Shown here: one piece after another, positions 25,507-35,300 of the stretch | Numbering within the stretch: position 1 is the first letter of the stretch | Layout: every line of letters begins with the position of its first letter | Assembly: GCA_028821605.1 (NCBI GenBank) | Contig: JAPPFM010000012.1 | Location: 45,016-109,015, forward strand | Source: Candidatus Poribacteria bacterium | GTDB taxonomy: Bacteria; Poribacteria; WGA-4E; WGA-3G | DNA length: 64,000 bases | Direction of reading: 5' to 3' | The notes under the pieces: model-generated | What the model was told of the DNA's origin: nothing | Database searches by the model: none | Seen by the model: the letters and a program-made list of their open reading frames with translations, nothing else | Position numbers and translations under genes: made by a program

Positions 25507-26667
25507 ATGACTGATCAGACCCTTCTCCAACAAATTACAGACTTCTGCCGCTTGCTCCGACAGATGGGTATCAATGTGAGCACCACCAATCAACTGAGTT
25601 GGTGTGAGAGCGTTCATCTCATCGACATCGGTGAGCGAGAGGCATTTTACCATACGGCGCGGACGAACCTCATCGCTAATGAAACAGATCGTGAGACATT
25701 CGACACGGCTTTCAATCTGTTTTGGCGATACCCGCGCCCCGAATTCCAAGCTGTTGAGACAGAGGAAGAGGCATCTGAACCGTCCAGTCTCCAAGAGCTT
25801 TCCGACGCTACCGATGAGCAAGATGTCATAGAACAGTGGTTGGATGCCGAGACAGAAGACGATGCGGAAGAAGGAGAGGAAGACGATCCGCTCGCCTATA
25901 GTATAGAAGAGGTACTGACCCGGAAAGATTTTAGCGAGTTCACAACGGAGGATATGGAGAAAGCACGGGAAATCGTGGCGAAATTAGCGGCGGTGTTGGC
26001 GACAAAACTCAGTCGTAGAAAAGTCGTTGGCAAAAAGGGCAAAATTATCGATTTCCGCCGAAGTTGGCGAAAAAGCCTCGCCCACGGTGGTGAACCTCTC
26101 GAATTAATTCGGAAACAGCAAAAGATTAAGAAAACCAAGATTCTACTTCTCTGCGATGTCAGCGGTTCCATGGATTGTTACGCCAAGTTTCTCATCCAAT
26201 TCATCTACGGCATGCAACAGGAGTTAAGAGAGGTAGAAGTTGCTGTCTTCAGCACACACTTGACAGATATTACAGGACTTCTCCGACGGAAGGGGTTAGC
26301 GGAGGGATTGAACGAAGTGGCGAATGTTGTGCCGGACTGGTCGGGTGGAACAAAAATAGGCGAAAGTCTATTAGAATTCTGTCGGCAGTTCGCGCCTTCT
26401 CTATCGGCATATCGTTCGGTCGTCATTCTTATCAGCGATGGATGGGACCGGGGTGATGTAGATGTGTTGCGTCGTTCTATGGAGATGATCCACCGACATG
26501 CCTACCGCCTCATCTGGCTCAACCCGTTGCTCGGTAGCGACGGCTATCAACCGATCTGTCGAGGCATCCGCACGGCTTTACCTTATGTGGACTATTTCCT
26601 CCCAGCGCACAATTTGGAGAGTTTGGCGCAGTTGACAAAGATATTGATTCCGATCTGGGCACGATGA
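25507..26667 (+). CDS. CoxE-like VWA-domain protein
   Basis: A 386-residue protein of the CoxE/VWA-containing type (COG3552-like). The N-terminal 120 residues are helical with an acidic linker (about 85-125). The VWA domain runs from about 215 to 380, with an intact metal-ion-dependent adhesion site: CDVSGSMD (D-x-S-x-S), the Thr of WSGGTKIG and ISDGWDRGD. These proteins normally pair with a MoxR-type AAA ATPase that remodels or loads metals into a target; no AAA gene is present here. Instead it follows the MNT-HEPN gene by one base, an unusual operon partner. It is followed by the alcohol dehydrogenase gene after 43 bases. Confidence 0.83.
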   Translation: MTDQTLLQQITDFCRLLRQMGINVSTTNQLSWCESVHLIDIGEREAFYHTARTNLIANETDRETFDTAFNLFWRYPRPEFQAVETEEEASEPSSLQELSDATDEQDVIEQWLDAETEDDAEEGEEDDPLAYSIEEVLTRKDFSEFTTEDMEKAREIVAKLAAVLATKLSRRKVVGKKGKIIDFRRSWRKSLAHGGEPLELIRKQQKIKKTKILLLCDVSGSMDCYAKFLIQFIYGMQQELREVEVAVFSTHLTDITGLLRRKGLAEGLNEVANVVPDWSGGTKIGESLLEFCRQFAPSLSAYRSVVILISDGWDRGDVDVLRRSMEMIHRHAYRLIWLNPLLGSDGYQPICRGIRTALPYVDYFLPAHNLESLAQLTKILIPIWAR

Positions 26668-26710
26668 ATGGTGCCTACAAACTAAAAAACTAAGATAAGG
26701 AACCCTAACT

Positions 26711-27835
26711 ATGCAAGTTCAAGCAGCTGTGATGCTCCAGCCGGGGCAGATAGAAATCCGTGAATTTGAGAAACCGTCTCCTGCAGATGACGCACTCCTC
26801 TTACAGGTCGATCGCGTCGGCATTTGTGGGACTGATAAGCACGTGTATCTCGGGCACGTTGACCTGCCATTCCCTATCATCCCAGGACATGAAGTTGTTG
26901 GTACGGTTGCTGAGATCGGCAAAGATGCGAATCAGGTAATGAATGTGATGGGCGGTCCTATCAAAGCTGGCGACCGTGTAACTGTGGTGCCTGGCTCAAA
27001 AAACTGTGGTAGATGCTACTACTGTTTGCATGTGCCGGGTCGTGCGACCTTGTGTTCCAACAGAAGGATATACGGCTTTGGTAATAGCGAGACACCGCCT
27101 TATCTAAATGGTGACTTCGCTGAGTATACGTATATCCACGGTAATTCTTGGGTGTACAAAATGCCAGAGGGTATCCCGGAAGAGATTAGCGTCTTGACAG
27201 AACCTGTGGCAGTAGCAACGCGTGTTGTTGGACGCGCGTATGCCCCCGGTCTGCCGCAAGTGGGAGATGGATACAGTATTGGGAGTCGGGTAGCCGTTCT
27301 CGGATGTGGACCGATTGGTCTCCTCGTCGTTGCTGTGTTGCGGGATAGCGGTGCTGGAACTATTATTGCCACCGACCTTGTTGACAGTCGGTTAGAGATG
27401 GCGAAGCAGATGGGTGCGGATGTAACTATCAATGTCGGAGAGACAACAGCTGAAGAGCGGGTCGAGCAGATTCAGGACCTCACGAACGGTGTCGGTGTAG
27501 ACATCGTGATTGAGTGTGCAGGATTGCCATCAGTTTTCTCCGAGGCATTGGATGTAGTGAGACGAGGCGGGAAGGTTATCGAAGTCGGACACTACACAGA
27601 TTCCGGGGATACCCAAATCCGACCTTACCAGATTTGTAACAAGGACCTGGATGTTTGTGGGGTATGGGCATATCCACAAATCCAGTTTCAAACGGCGTTG
27701 GATTTCCTCCAGATAACACGTGCCCCGTTGCATAAATTGATAACACATCAACTGCCGTTGCACCAATTAGAAAAAGGCATTGATATGCTTGGACAAGAAG
27801 GGGTCTACAAGATTGTTATTGAGCCGCAATTGTAG
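26711..27835 (+). CDS. Zinc-dependent medium-chain alcohol/polyol dehydrogenase
   Basis: A 374-residue MDR-family dehydrogenase. The catalytic zinc ligands are the Cys of GICGTDKH and the His-Glu of IPGHEVVG. The structural-zinc lobe has four cysteines, NCGRCYYC and TLC. The Rossmann motif VAVLGCGPIGLLVV lies near residues 196-209, followed by ATDLVDSRLEMAKQMGAD. The type resembles threonine/sorbitol/L-idonate dehydrogenases; substrate is uncertain. AAGGAAC precedes the ATG. It stands alone between the VWA gene and a secreted protein gene. Confidence 0.88.
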   Translation: MQVQAAVMLQPGQIEIREFEKPSPADDALLLQVDRVGICGTDKHVYLGHVDLPFPIIPGHEVVGTVAEIGKDANQVMNVMGGPIKAGDRVTVVPGSKNCGRCYYCLHVPGRATLCSNRRIYGFGNSETPPYLNGDFAEYTYIHGNSWVYKMPEGIPEEISVLTEPVAVATRVVGRAYAPGLPQVGDGYSIGSRVAVLGCGPIGLLVVAVLRDSGAGTIIATDLVDSRLEMAKQMGADVTINVGETTAEERVEQIQDLTNGVGVDIVIECAGLPSVFSEALDVVRRGGKVIEVGHYTDSGDTQIRPYQICNKDLDVCGVWAYPQIQFQTALDFLQITRAPLHKLITHQLPLHQLEKGIDMLGQEGVYKIVIEPQL

Positions 27836-27903
27836 CGACAAACGAAATTTGTGAATGCTGTTTCTAAACGCTTAAAACCAAGATCATAAATGGGAAAAAA
27901 AAA

Positions 27904-28899
27904 ATGAGAGACCACAGAAGTGTGTTTATCCTAATCTGTTGCTGTATGCTGTTGAGCCTCCTAACTGGGGTTAAAGAGAAAGCTGCTGCGGATAGCGAAG
28001 CATCTCCTTCTTATGAAGCCCCAGAGGGACCGCCTCTTTACAAAACTATAGAAGGTGCGAAGACTTATATTGTGAAGCACCAAAATCGAGATGGTGGTTG
28101 GCCCCTGGTCCCCGGTGGGGAGAGCAATGTAGAGAGCACCGCCTTCGCGGTTTGGGCGTTGATCGATGCGGGTTGGGGTACCGGATCGCAGGTAATCCGA
28201 ACAGGCGTTCAGTATCTGAGAAATAAGCAGTGGGATAACGGAAGTTGGAACAACAACACGGCGCACACCACTTTTGCGCTTGTTGCTTTAGCGGCAGCAG
28301 AAACCGATCCAGAGGTTCGTTTTAAAGGACTCCGCTGGTTAAAAAAAGCACAGAACGCCAGTGGCGGATGGGGCAAAAAGGAGCGGAGTCTGGACAATAT
28401 TCTTTACACGGCTGCTGTGTTGGCTGGATTTAGACAACTTGGCTTCAAGCAGAATTTTGAACCTGTTTCTAAAGGCGCGGAGTGGCTTGCAGAGGGCATT
28501 AATTTCGACGGTGGCTGGGCATTGGAGCGCGGGAGTCGGTCCGACATCTTTGTGACCTCCTGGGTAATACAAGGATTGGAACTTGTTTATGACATCGATG
28601 TCCAGATGGCATGGTTGAAGCAATTTCAGAATGATGACGGCGGATTCGGTAGGTATAAAGGGAATCCGAGTGATCCAGAAATTACGGCTATTGCTATTAT
28701 GGCACTCGCCGCTGGAAATGATCCGCTCAATACCCGTCGGGTTGCTATCAACTATTTGACAAATGTACGACAAGCGGACGGTAGTTTCGTCAGCAACACA
28801 CCGATTGAATTGACGAAACCGACTTCCAATTTACAGTCCACCTGTTTTGCCCTCATCGCTATCCACGCTAAAACAGCAGATGAACTGAGTGTCCAGTGA
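27904..28899 (+). CDS. Secreted squalene-cyclase/prenyltransferase-repeat protein
   Basis: A 331-residue exported protein: a signal peptide (about 1-30) and then an alpha/alpha-barrel of QW-type repeats, seen as DGGWPLVPGG, DNGSWNNN, ASGGWGKK, FDGGWALERG, DDGGFGRYKG and ADGSFVSN. This is the terpene-cyclase/prenyltransferase toroid fold, but it has a single barrel of about 290 residues and no DxDD cyclase motif that I can find, so it is not a squalene-hopene cyclase; such periplasmic proteins are often of unknown role or bind polymers. The ribosome site is weak. It converges with the VWA gene at 28929. Confidence 0.75.
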   Translation: MRDHRSVFILICCCMLLSLLTGVKEKAAADSEASPSYEAPEGPPLYKTIEGAKTYIVKHQNRDGGWPLVPGGESNVESTAFAVWALIDAGWGTGSQVIRTGVQYLRNKQWDNGSWNNNTAHTTFALVALAAAETDPEVRFKGLRWLKKAQNASGGWGKKERSLDNILYTAAVLAGFRQLGFKQNFEPVSKGAEWLAEGINFDGGWALERGSRSDIFVTSWVIQGLELVYDIDVQMAWLKQFQNDDGGFGRYKGNPSDPEITAIAIMALAAGNDPLNTRRVAINYLTNVRQADGSFVSNTPIELTKPTSNLQSTCFALIAIHAKTADELSVQ

Positions 28900-28928
28900 T
28901 AGGCAAGCAAAGTGCCAAATCTGCGACT

Positions 28929-30299
28929 TTATCTCCGCTCATCAGCGATCGTAGACCCCGGCATGATGTAGTGTTCACCTTTGGTCAGTTGGGCGACTTG
29001 ACGCTGAAAGTTATCCCCAAGCGTGTTACTACTCATAGAGGTGATACCACCAATGACGTAGACACGGGCAAGTGCCCCTCGGCATACTGAAGTTGCTCTC
29101 CCCGCGGTATACCCTTTTTCTGGACGCTTGCTCGTTGATTCATCTGTGACGATGATAAGGACAAGATCGCGTCCCTGTTCCGTTCGGAGTTTTGGCACCC
29201 CTTCAATGATTGCATCCAATAAATGCTCATCACCGATTTTTGGCAGGCGAAACAGTGATTTCACCTGTTCTGGCTCTAACGGCGGTCTGGTTACGACGAC
29301 AGTACTTTCGCCGCCACCGACAGCTGCCCAAAATCGGATAATCCCAAATTGATAGTCCAGTCCGGCTGCTTTGAATACAGAAACCATCAGATCCAAGCCA
29401 TCACAAGCTGCATCCGTTTTGGTTTCCATGCTCAGACTGTAGTCGAAAACGAACACTATATCTACCTTGTCGGGTTTACTTTCAACGAGATTCTCGGCAA
29501 TGCGCTTAAACAAGCCATCAATTCGGAGGAGTGCCTTGTCGGCAACCGTCTCACCACTCCGAATGCGTTGACCATCCATCCGCTGCTGATTTGAATCAAT
29601 CGGGTACCATACGCCGCCGGTTTCGTCTGTAAGCTCGGCTTGAATTTTCTCGCTAATGCCGATGAAGTTGAGCTGCGCGTTGTTTTGTCGGCAGAGGTCA
29701 ACAATCTGTTTACTAATTTTGCTTTTGGCTTTCGCTTCGGTCCATGAAGTCCGCATCCGTGAGTTGGTAACCACAACAAACTGCGTTGTTACATCCTCTC
29801 GGAAATCCAATTCATTCAAACCTTTCACGATCGCATCAAGTCCATACCCAGATTCAGAGATGTCGGTCTCGACCCGCGCCTCTCGCACAGCGTTTTCAAT
29901 ACCGATGTAGTCAAATGTCCATTGATGAAATATGTATTTCGGTTGCCCTTGCACTGATTTAAAACTCAGGAGAGCAAATCTGTAGTCCATCGTTTTTGCT
30001 TCTATAACGGTGATCATATCGACGAGTTTCTTTTCAAGGATAGCAACGGGTGCGAACATCTGTTGGCTAACGTCAACGATAAACACGACATCCACCTTTG
30101 GATTTTGTGTGTGTTGCGTTGCGCGTTTTGCAATGTCTTTGAGGCTTGCGCCTATATCTGCTTTGAGGGTCTTTTCCTTCTTCGCCGTCGGGTCCACCAT
30201 TATTCTGTGTCTTCGCCGAGGCGGACGAATTTGCGCTGCTGCTTGCAATGTGGATACCAACATACCCACTGCACACAAACAACATATCCATTTTTTCAT
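28929..30299 (-). CDS. Secreted protein with two VWA domains
   Basis: A 456-residue exported protein. I start at the ATG at 30299, which has GGAG 7 bases upstream and begins a signal peptide (MKKWICCLCAVGML ... QAAAQ). Residues about 68-245 and 268-445 are two VWA domains. The first has a degenerate adhesion site, VDVSQQM (Gln in place of the second Ser); the second has the intact FDYSLSM. Both probably bind protein partners on the periplasmic side. It lies 53 bases downstream of the FMN-binding-domain gene, on the same strand, so the two are likely co-transcribed. Confidence 0.83.
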   Translation of the reverse strand: MKKWICCLCAVGMLVSTLQAAAQIRPPRRRHRIMVDPTAKKEKTLKADIGASLKDIAKRATQHTQNPKVDVVFIVDVSQQMFAPVAILEKKLVDMITVIEAKTMDYRFALLSFKSVQGQPKYIFHQWTFDYIGIENAVREARVETDISESGYGLDAIVKGLNELDFREDVTTQFVVVTNSRMRTSWTEAKAKSKISKQIVDLCRQNNAQLNFIGISEKIQAELTDETGGVWYPIDSNQQRMDGQRIRSGETVADKALLRIDGLFKRIAENLVESKPDKVDIVFVFDYSLSMETKTDAACDGLDLMVSVFKAAGLDYQFGIIRFWAAVGGGESTVVVTRPPLEPEQVKSLFRLPKIGDEHLLDAIIEGVPKLRTEQGRDLVLIIVTDESTSKRPEKGYTAGRATSVCRGALARVYVIGGITSMSSNTLGDNFQRQVAQLTKGEHYIMPGSTIADERR

Positions 30300-30352
30300 A
30301 TCACTTCTCCAATCAAAATTCGACCAAAAGCTGCGGTCCAATGCGACAACCA

Positions 30353-31327
30353 TTAGTATGCATCCAAATCAATCTCTTCCTGGCTAAACCGGAGGTGTGC
30401 CTGGTTGACTAATTCAACAATAGCATCCCACTGTTTGCGCGTTTCATCAGAAATACCGTCTTTTTCAAGTGCCTCAGCAAATTTAAGAAGGGTTTCGCTA
30501 AACTTGTCTTGCAGGTAAACATATTCGTCCATTTGTTCTGCATTTTTCGGTGGCTCGAAGTTTGAAATGCTCTTCGCATATTTAGCGAGTCTTTTTGCTG
30601 CTTCAACGGCTTTTTCCTTGCTTTCTTTCTCATCAAAGTAGTCAACGACAACAAAATAGTCATCTATCATCAACATCATAAGGGCTTTCAAGTCTTCAAC
30701 ATCGGGCATTTCTTCTTCTGGAATATCCGGCTCTGGTGCTTTCTCTGCATCAGTTGCCGGTTCCTGTTTCAGAAAGAGGGCATAACTCATCACCAATGTC
30801 TTTTTTGGCATCAGGGCAACTGCGTTTGATGCAGCTTCATGTTCTTCAATCGCTTCAACGTCCTCCCCAACCTTGAAACGGTCATCTATACCCATACCGA
30901 TGAACTGCTTGAGAAATTTCTCGCTTGCGATTGCATTCGATTCCTTGTGATCATAGACCTCCACTTTGACAACCTTTCCCTGCATGTTCAAGCCAACGGC
31001 ACCGTCAACCACACCGCTCGGTCCCTCTACACCAACAAACAAAACGAGGCCCATCGGTTTCTTTTCTCGGATTGGAATATAGAAGATCGGCTTCTGATCT
31101 TCTGTTCGAAGTTCAGCACCGAGTTTTTCCTCAATAGAGTCCATTTTGTCATCGGTTAGCGCAACACTTCGCTGAACGAATTTCTTTGCTTCTGGAAAGA
31201 TAGCCACCAGTTTCTGTTCGGTCCACTCTTTTTCATGAGAGTCGGCAAGTAATGGTCCGCTTAGAATAAAAAAGACAAGCCCAAGTAGAATTCCAGTACG
31301 AGACTGATGGTAAGTCTGAAAAAACAT
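30353..31327 (-). CDS. Exported FMN-binding-domain-like protein
   Basis: A 324-residue protein from the ATG at 31327 (AAGGGG upstream); an earlier in-frame ATG at 31372 has no ribosome site and would disrupt the signal peptide. Residues 1-29 are the signal. Residues about 60-175 resemble the FMN_bind fold of RnfG/NosR (GLVLFVGVEGPSG, GLNMQGKVVKVEVYDHKES, FIGMGIDDRFKVGED), but the flavin-attaching S-G-A-T is replaced by ASNAVA, so covalent FMN is unlikely. The C-terminal 125 residues are acidic and helical. It precedes the double-VWA gene. Function is unknown; a redox-partner ancestry is plausible. Confidence 0.7.
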   Translation of the reverse strand: MFFQTYHQSRTGILLGLVFFILSGPLLADSHEKEWTEQKLVAIFPEAKKFVQRSVALTDDKMDSIEEKLGAELRTEDQKPIFYIPIREKKPMGLVLFVGVEGPSGVVDGAVGLNMQGKVVKVEVYDHKESNAIASEKFLKQFIGMGIDDRFKVGEDVEAIEEHEAASNAVALMPKKTLVMSYALFLKQEPATDAEKAPEPDIPEEEMPDVEDLKALMMLMIDDYFVVVDYFDEKESKEKAVEAAKRLAKYAKSISNFEPPKNAEQMDEYVYLQDKFSETLLKFAEALEKDGISDETRKQWDAIVELVNQAHLRFSQEEIDLDAY

Positions 31328-31462
31328 CTGTTGTCCCCTTATAGCATTCCAAATATTTTTATCTACATGCAAGTTTTTTGGTATTTCTGCAAGTTTATCA
31401 GAGATATTGATTTTTAGAAAGACTTTTGTTGCTATACAGTGCTGAAAGTTAGTTTCAAAATT

Positions 31463-31528
31463 GGGGTCACAAACCCCTCCTACAAGAAAGACGGTAAATC
31501 AGGGTTAGAAATCCCTCCTACAAAAGAC
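31463..31528. repeat. Two tandem REP-like palindromes ending in CTCCTACAA
   Basis: Unit 1 (31463-31492) is GGGGT-cacaa-ACCCC then TCCTACAAGAAAGAC; unit 2 (31500-31528) is AGGG-ttagaaat-CCCT then CCTACAAAAGAC. The unit-2 core also occurs inverted at 57501-57520. They lie in the 257-base gap between the beta-barrel and FMN-binding genes. Confidence 0.6.
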
Positions 31529-31584
31529 AAGAAACGCTACACATCCAGAAATCAAGACAACTCAAGGACGACTTAATTTTTCGT

Positions 31585-32199
31585 TTACAACCCTAAGATT
31601 TCTAACCGGAAGGTGATACTATGGCGATTTAACGATAACGCCTCAACATCCGGCCTGGTAGGAACGCTAATCCTCGGTTTTAGAAAACTGAACTGATAGC
31701 CGAGTGATCCGTTTAACTGTGCCACCTCAAAGATGCTATCAATAAGTCTTATGCTGAGTCCAGTAGATGCCTCTGCGCCAAACGTGTTCTGAATATTTGC
31801 GGGGACCGCGAACCGTTCAGTAAAAGTGTAGAAATTGGTACCAAGTCCAATAAATGGTGCCAATTTGCCGCGTCTGCTTAGTGTCAACATCATACCAACA
31901 GTCTCAACGTTCAACATTCCAAAGGGCAGGATATCCGCGTTGCCAGCGCGGGTATCCACTGTGTAACTGCCAAATGGAACTGAGAACCGGAGGGCGGGCA
32001 TCAATTGAAATCCTACTGAAAACTCTTCAGTGCGTGCGGTTTCCAACTCGTCATTCATGATTGCTAAGCCGCGACCGTTGCTGACTACACCACCTTTTGC
32101 AACATGCAAGTATTTCTCAAGTTCAAGCGCTGTGCCGAGAGTTGGAAACCCTATAAGCGCAATGAGTATACAGATGCTGAATGTCGTTAGAAGTTTCAT
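31585..32199 (-). CDS. Small outer-membrane beta-barrel protein (OmpW-like)
   Basis: A 204-residue protein with a signal peptide (cleavage near TLGTA-LE) and alternating amphipathic strands ending in an aromatic/hydrophobic C-terminus (ITFRLEILGL), as in small outer-membrane barrels. The middle, KLAPFIGLGTNFYTF ... FGAEASTGLSIRL, resembles the OmpW/opacity class. Function is not known. GGAGGAATC precedes the ATG. It follows the efflux pump gene on the same strand after about 140 bases and could be the last gene of that region. Confidence 0.65.
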   Translation of the reverse strand: MKLLTTFSICILIALIGFPTLGTALELEKYLHVAKGGVVSNGRGLAIMNDELETARTEEFSVGFQLMPALRFSVPFGSYTVDTRAGNADILPFGMLNVETVGMMLTLSRRGKLAPFIGLGTNFYTFTERFAVPANIQNTFGAEASTGLSIRLIDSIFEVAQLNGSLGYQFSFLKPRISVPTRPDVEALSLNRHSITFRLEILGL

Positions 32200-32339
32200 G
32201 ATTCCTCCAATTCAATTTTCTGCTAAGAGACTCGAATACAAATCCCACTTCTATAGTGAAGTCAAGTTTGGGGCACCCACAAGAGATATGGCTACAAAGT
32301 GTCTACATATTTTGATAATTCACTACTGATATATCTCCT

Positions 32340-35300
32340 CTACCGTTGGCGAATCCAATGCTCAATAGGATAGAAGAGGGAAAATAACACAGGTGCCAAG
32401 ATAAGGTTAGCCACTGTTGCCGAGACCATGCCTCCAAAGGTAGGTACCGCGATGGGTTTCATCAATTCCGCACCGGTGGTCGTGCTAATTTCTGCCAACA
32501 TGATCGGCAGTAATGCCAGAACCGTGGTTGCTGTAGTCATGATGATGGGACGGACACGCAATAAGCCAGCATTGATCACGGCTTCATCAATAGGTTCACC
32601 GCCCCGGACTCGCTGCAGGAGGTACTCAATTAAGACTATTCCATCTTCGACGGCTATACCAAACAAAGCTATATACCCTACCCACACTGCTGTGCTGTAT
32701 TTAATAGCATAACCGCCGCCGAGTGCCTCCGGCACGTATGCCATCAACCACTGCATCCACATACCACCGATGAATGCAAAGGGGATAGCAAGGAAGATCG
32801 AAAACATCGCAGAAGGCGACTTAAACTGGAGATACAACAACATAAAGATGACGGCGATACATACCGGTACAACAATCGCTAATCGATTGCGAGCCTCAAG
32901 CTCCGCTTCATACTGTCCGCTAAAGGCGTAGAAATAGCCTTGGGGTAGCGTCGGTTTAATCTTTTCATCAAGCGTCTTTTGTGCTAATGTGACAAAGTCA
33001 ACCAATCCAACGGTGTCAACATCTACATCACAAAAAACGCGAGAAAAGAGGAGCGTATTTTCGCTGGCGATCTTTGCCGGACCCGGTCGTTTCTCGATTT
33101 TTACGAGTTGCTCAAGCGGAATATGTAGTCCTTTCGGTGCTGGGACGAGGACCCGTTTGAGTGCTTCAATATTATCCCGCAATTCTCTCATATAACGGAT
33201 ACGAATCGGGAATCGTTCCCGCCCTTCAACGGTATAGGTTAAATTCATGCCACCGATCGCCGTCATGATGATCTGTTGTACTGCTTTGATTTGGATGCCG
33301 TAGCGCGCGGCTTCTTCTCGATCAATGTGAAATTCAAGGTATGGCTTATTTCCAATGCGCTCGGCATAAGGCCCCTGCGCCCCTTCAAGTTTAAGAAGCT
33401 CCTGTTCAATCCGCACCGCGATTTCTTCAATCTTCGCGAGGTCTTTACCAAACACTTTGATTCCAATTGGGGTTTGTATACCTGTTGCGAGCATATCAAC
33501 ACGATTACGTATAGGCTGCGTCATAATAGGTGAAACCCCCGGCATTCGGGTAGCCTCTGTCAGTTCGGTAATGAGCTCGTTGCGGTTCTTAGTTCGGAAG
33601 TAAGTCTTATGCTTGAGGATAGGCTCAATTTCTTCAGCAATCCGATGAAGTTTCGCTTCGGTCTCAGGTTCACCTATTTTAACTTGTTCTAATCCCATCC
33701 CACCCATGCGTTTTTCAGCGAGGAGTTCTTCTAAAAGGATTCGTAATAACCAGACGCGATACAGTTGTTCGCGCTCGTCAACTGACAGATAAGAGTTGTG
33801 ATATGTTGTCGCTAAGGTATCAAACCGTTTTACGGTCGCCGTAACAATATCACCCAGAAAATCAGCACTGATATGACTGGCATGTTCCTTACTGATCAGC
33901 CCGTCGTGTGTTAAACGTTGGACGAGATCGGACACAAGTTCTTCCGTTGAATTGCGTTTAACCGCCCGTCGGGGCCACTCCGCTGGATCAATTATATTGA
34001 CGATGGTTTCAAACATGCCAATTGGAGCAGGGTCGGTTGCTGTTGTCGCCCGCCCTAATTTTCCCACCACAAGTGAAACTTCTGGAAATCGATTCATAAT
34101 CAAATCCTGTTTTGCCATCACATCTTTTGCTTGCGTAATTGAGGCACCAGGCAGTAGCACCGGCATAAACAGCAACGCCCCTTCGTTAAGTGGCGGCATG
34201 AATTCTTGTCCAATATTTTTATAGAAAGGTGTCAGTGGTATACTTGCCGCAAAAATCAATAATGCCAAGGCAACAACAGCAAGTTTCGTCCAAATATTTT
34301 TTACAGCCAATCGAATAATCGGACGATAGAGCCTTCTGAGTACCCATGTAATTCCATCCGCTAACTTTCTCAGGGGCCAGCTGAGTAGCGAAAAGAACTT
34401 TGTCACCCACTTGGAAATCACACCTGTTGGGGTGCGGGTTGAATCCGTGAGTAGAAATGATGCTAAAACCGGCACAAAACTAATCGCCAAAAGTGCTGCA
34501 CCAATCATAGCGAACGTTTTTGTATAGGCAAGCGGCTTGAAAAGTTTACCAGCTTGGCCAGTAAGAGAAAAAACAGGGATAAATGCGACAATAACAATGA
34601 GCATTGCAAAGAAGATGGGTGGACCCACCTCTTTAGCAGCACGGGTTGCAACCTGAAGTTTGCTTTCGTCTCCGTGCGGTTCCCGTAAATGTCGCGTGAT
34701 ATTCTCCGTCATTACAATACCCGCATCCACCATGACTCCAATCGCGATGGCGATCCCCCCCATCGACATAATGTTCGATGGTAAACCAATAATCCGCATG
34801 CCTACAAACGAAAGCAGAACCCCCATCGGTAAGACGAGTGCTATTATCAGGCTACTCGAAACTTGTCCTAAGAAAAGTAGGATAACAGCCGCCGCGACGA
34901 TAATTTCCTCAGTCAGCGTTTCCTTCAGCGTATCCGTTGCCCGGTGAATGAGATGGCTCCGATCATAGAACGAGACAATTCGGACCCCCGGTGGGAGACC
35001 AGGTGTAAGTTCCGCTATTTTCGCTTTGACATTTTCAATCACGCGCAGTGGATTATCGCCGTAGCGCATTAGAACGACCCCGCCGGTTGCGGGGATACCA
35101 GCCTTGTCTAAAGCACCGCGCCGAAAGTCGGGACCTTCGCTGACTGTTCCAAGGTTCTTGACGTAGATGGGCACGCCGTTGTGTTCCTTGACAACGATGT
35201 TTTCTATGTCGGCGATGCTTTTGATAAACCCCAAACCCCGAATCAGGAATTCCATTCCGCCTTCTTCAATAACCTTAGCACCAACATCAAGATTGCTCCC

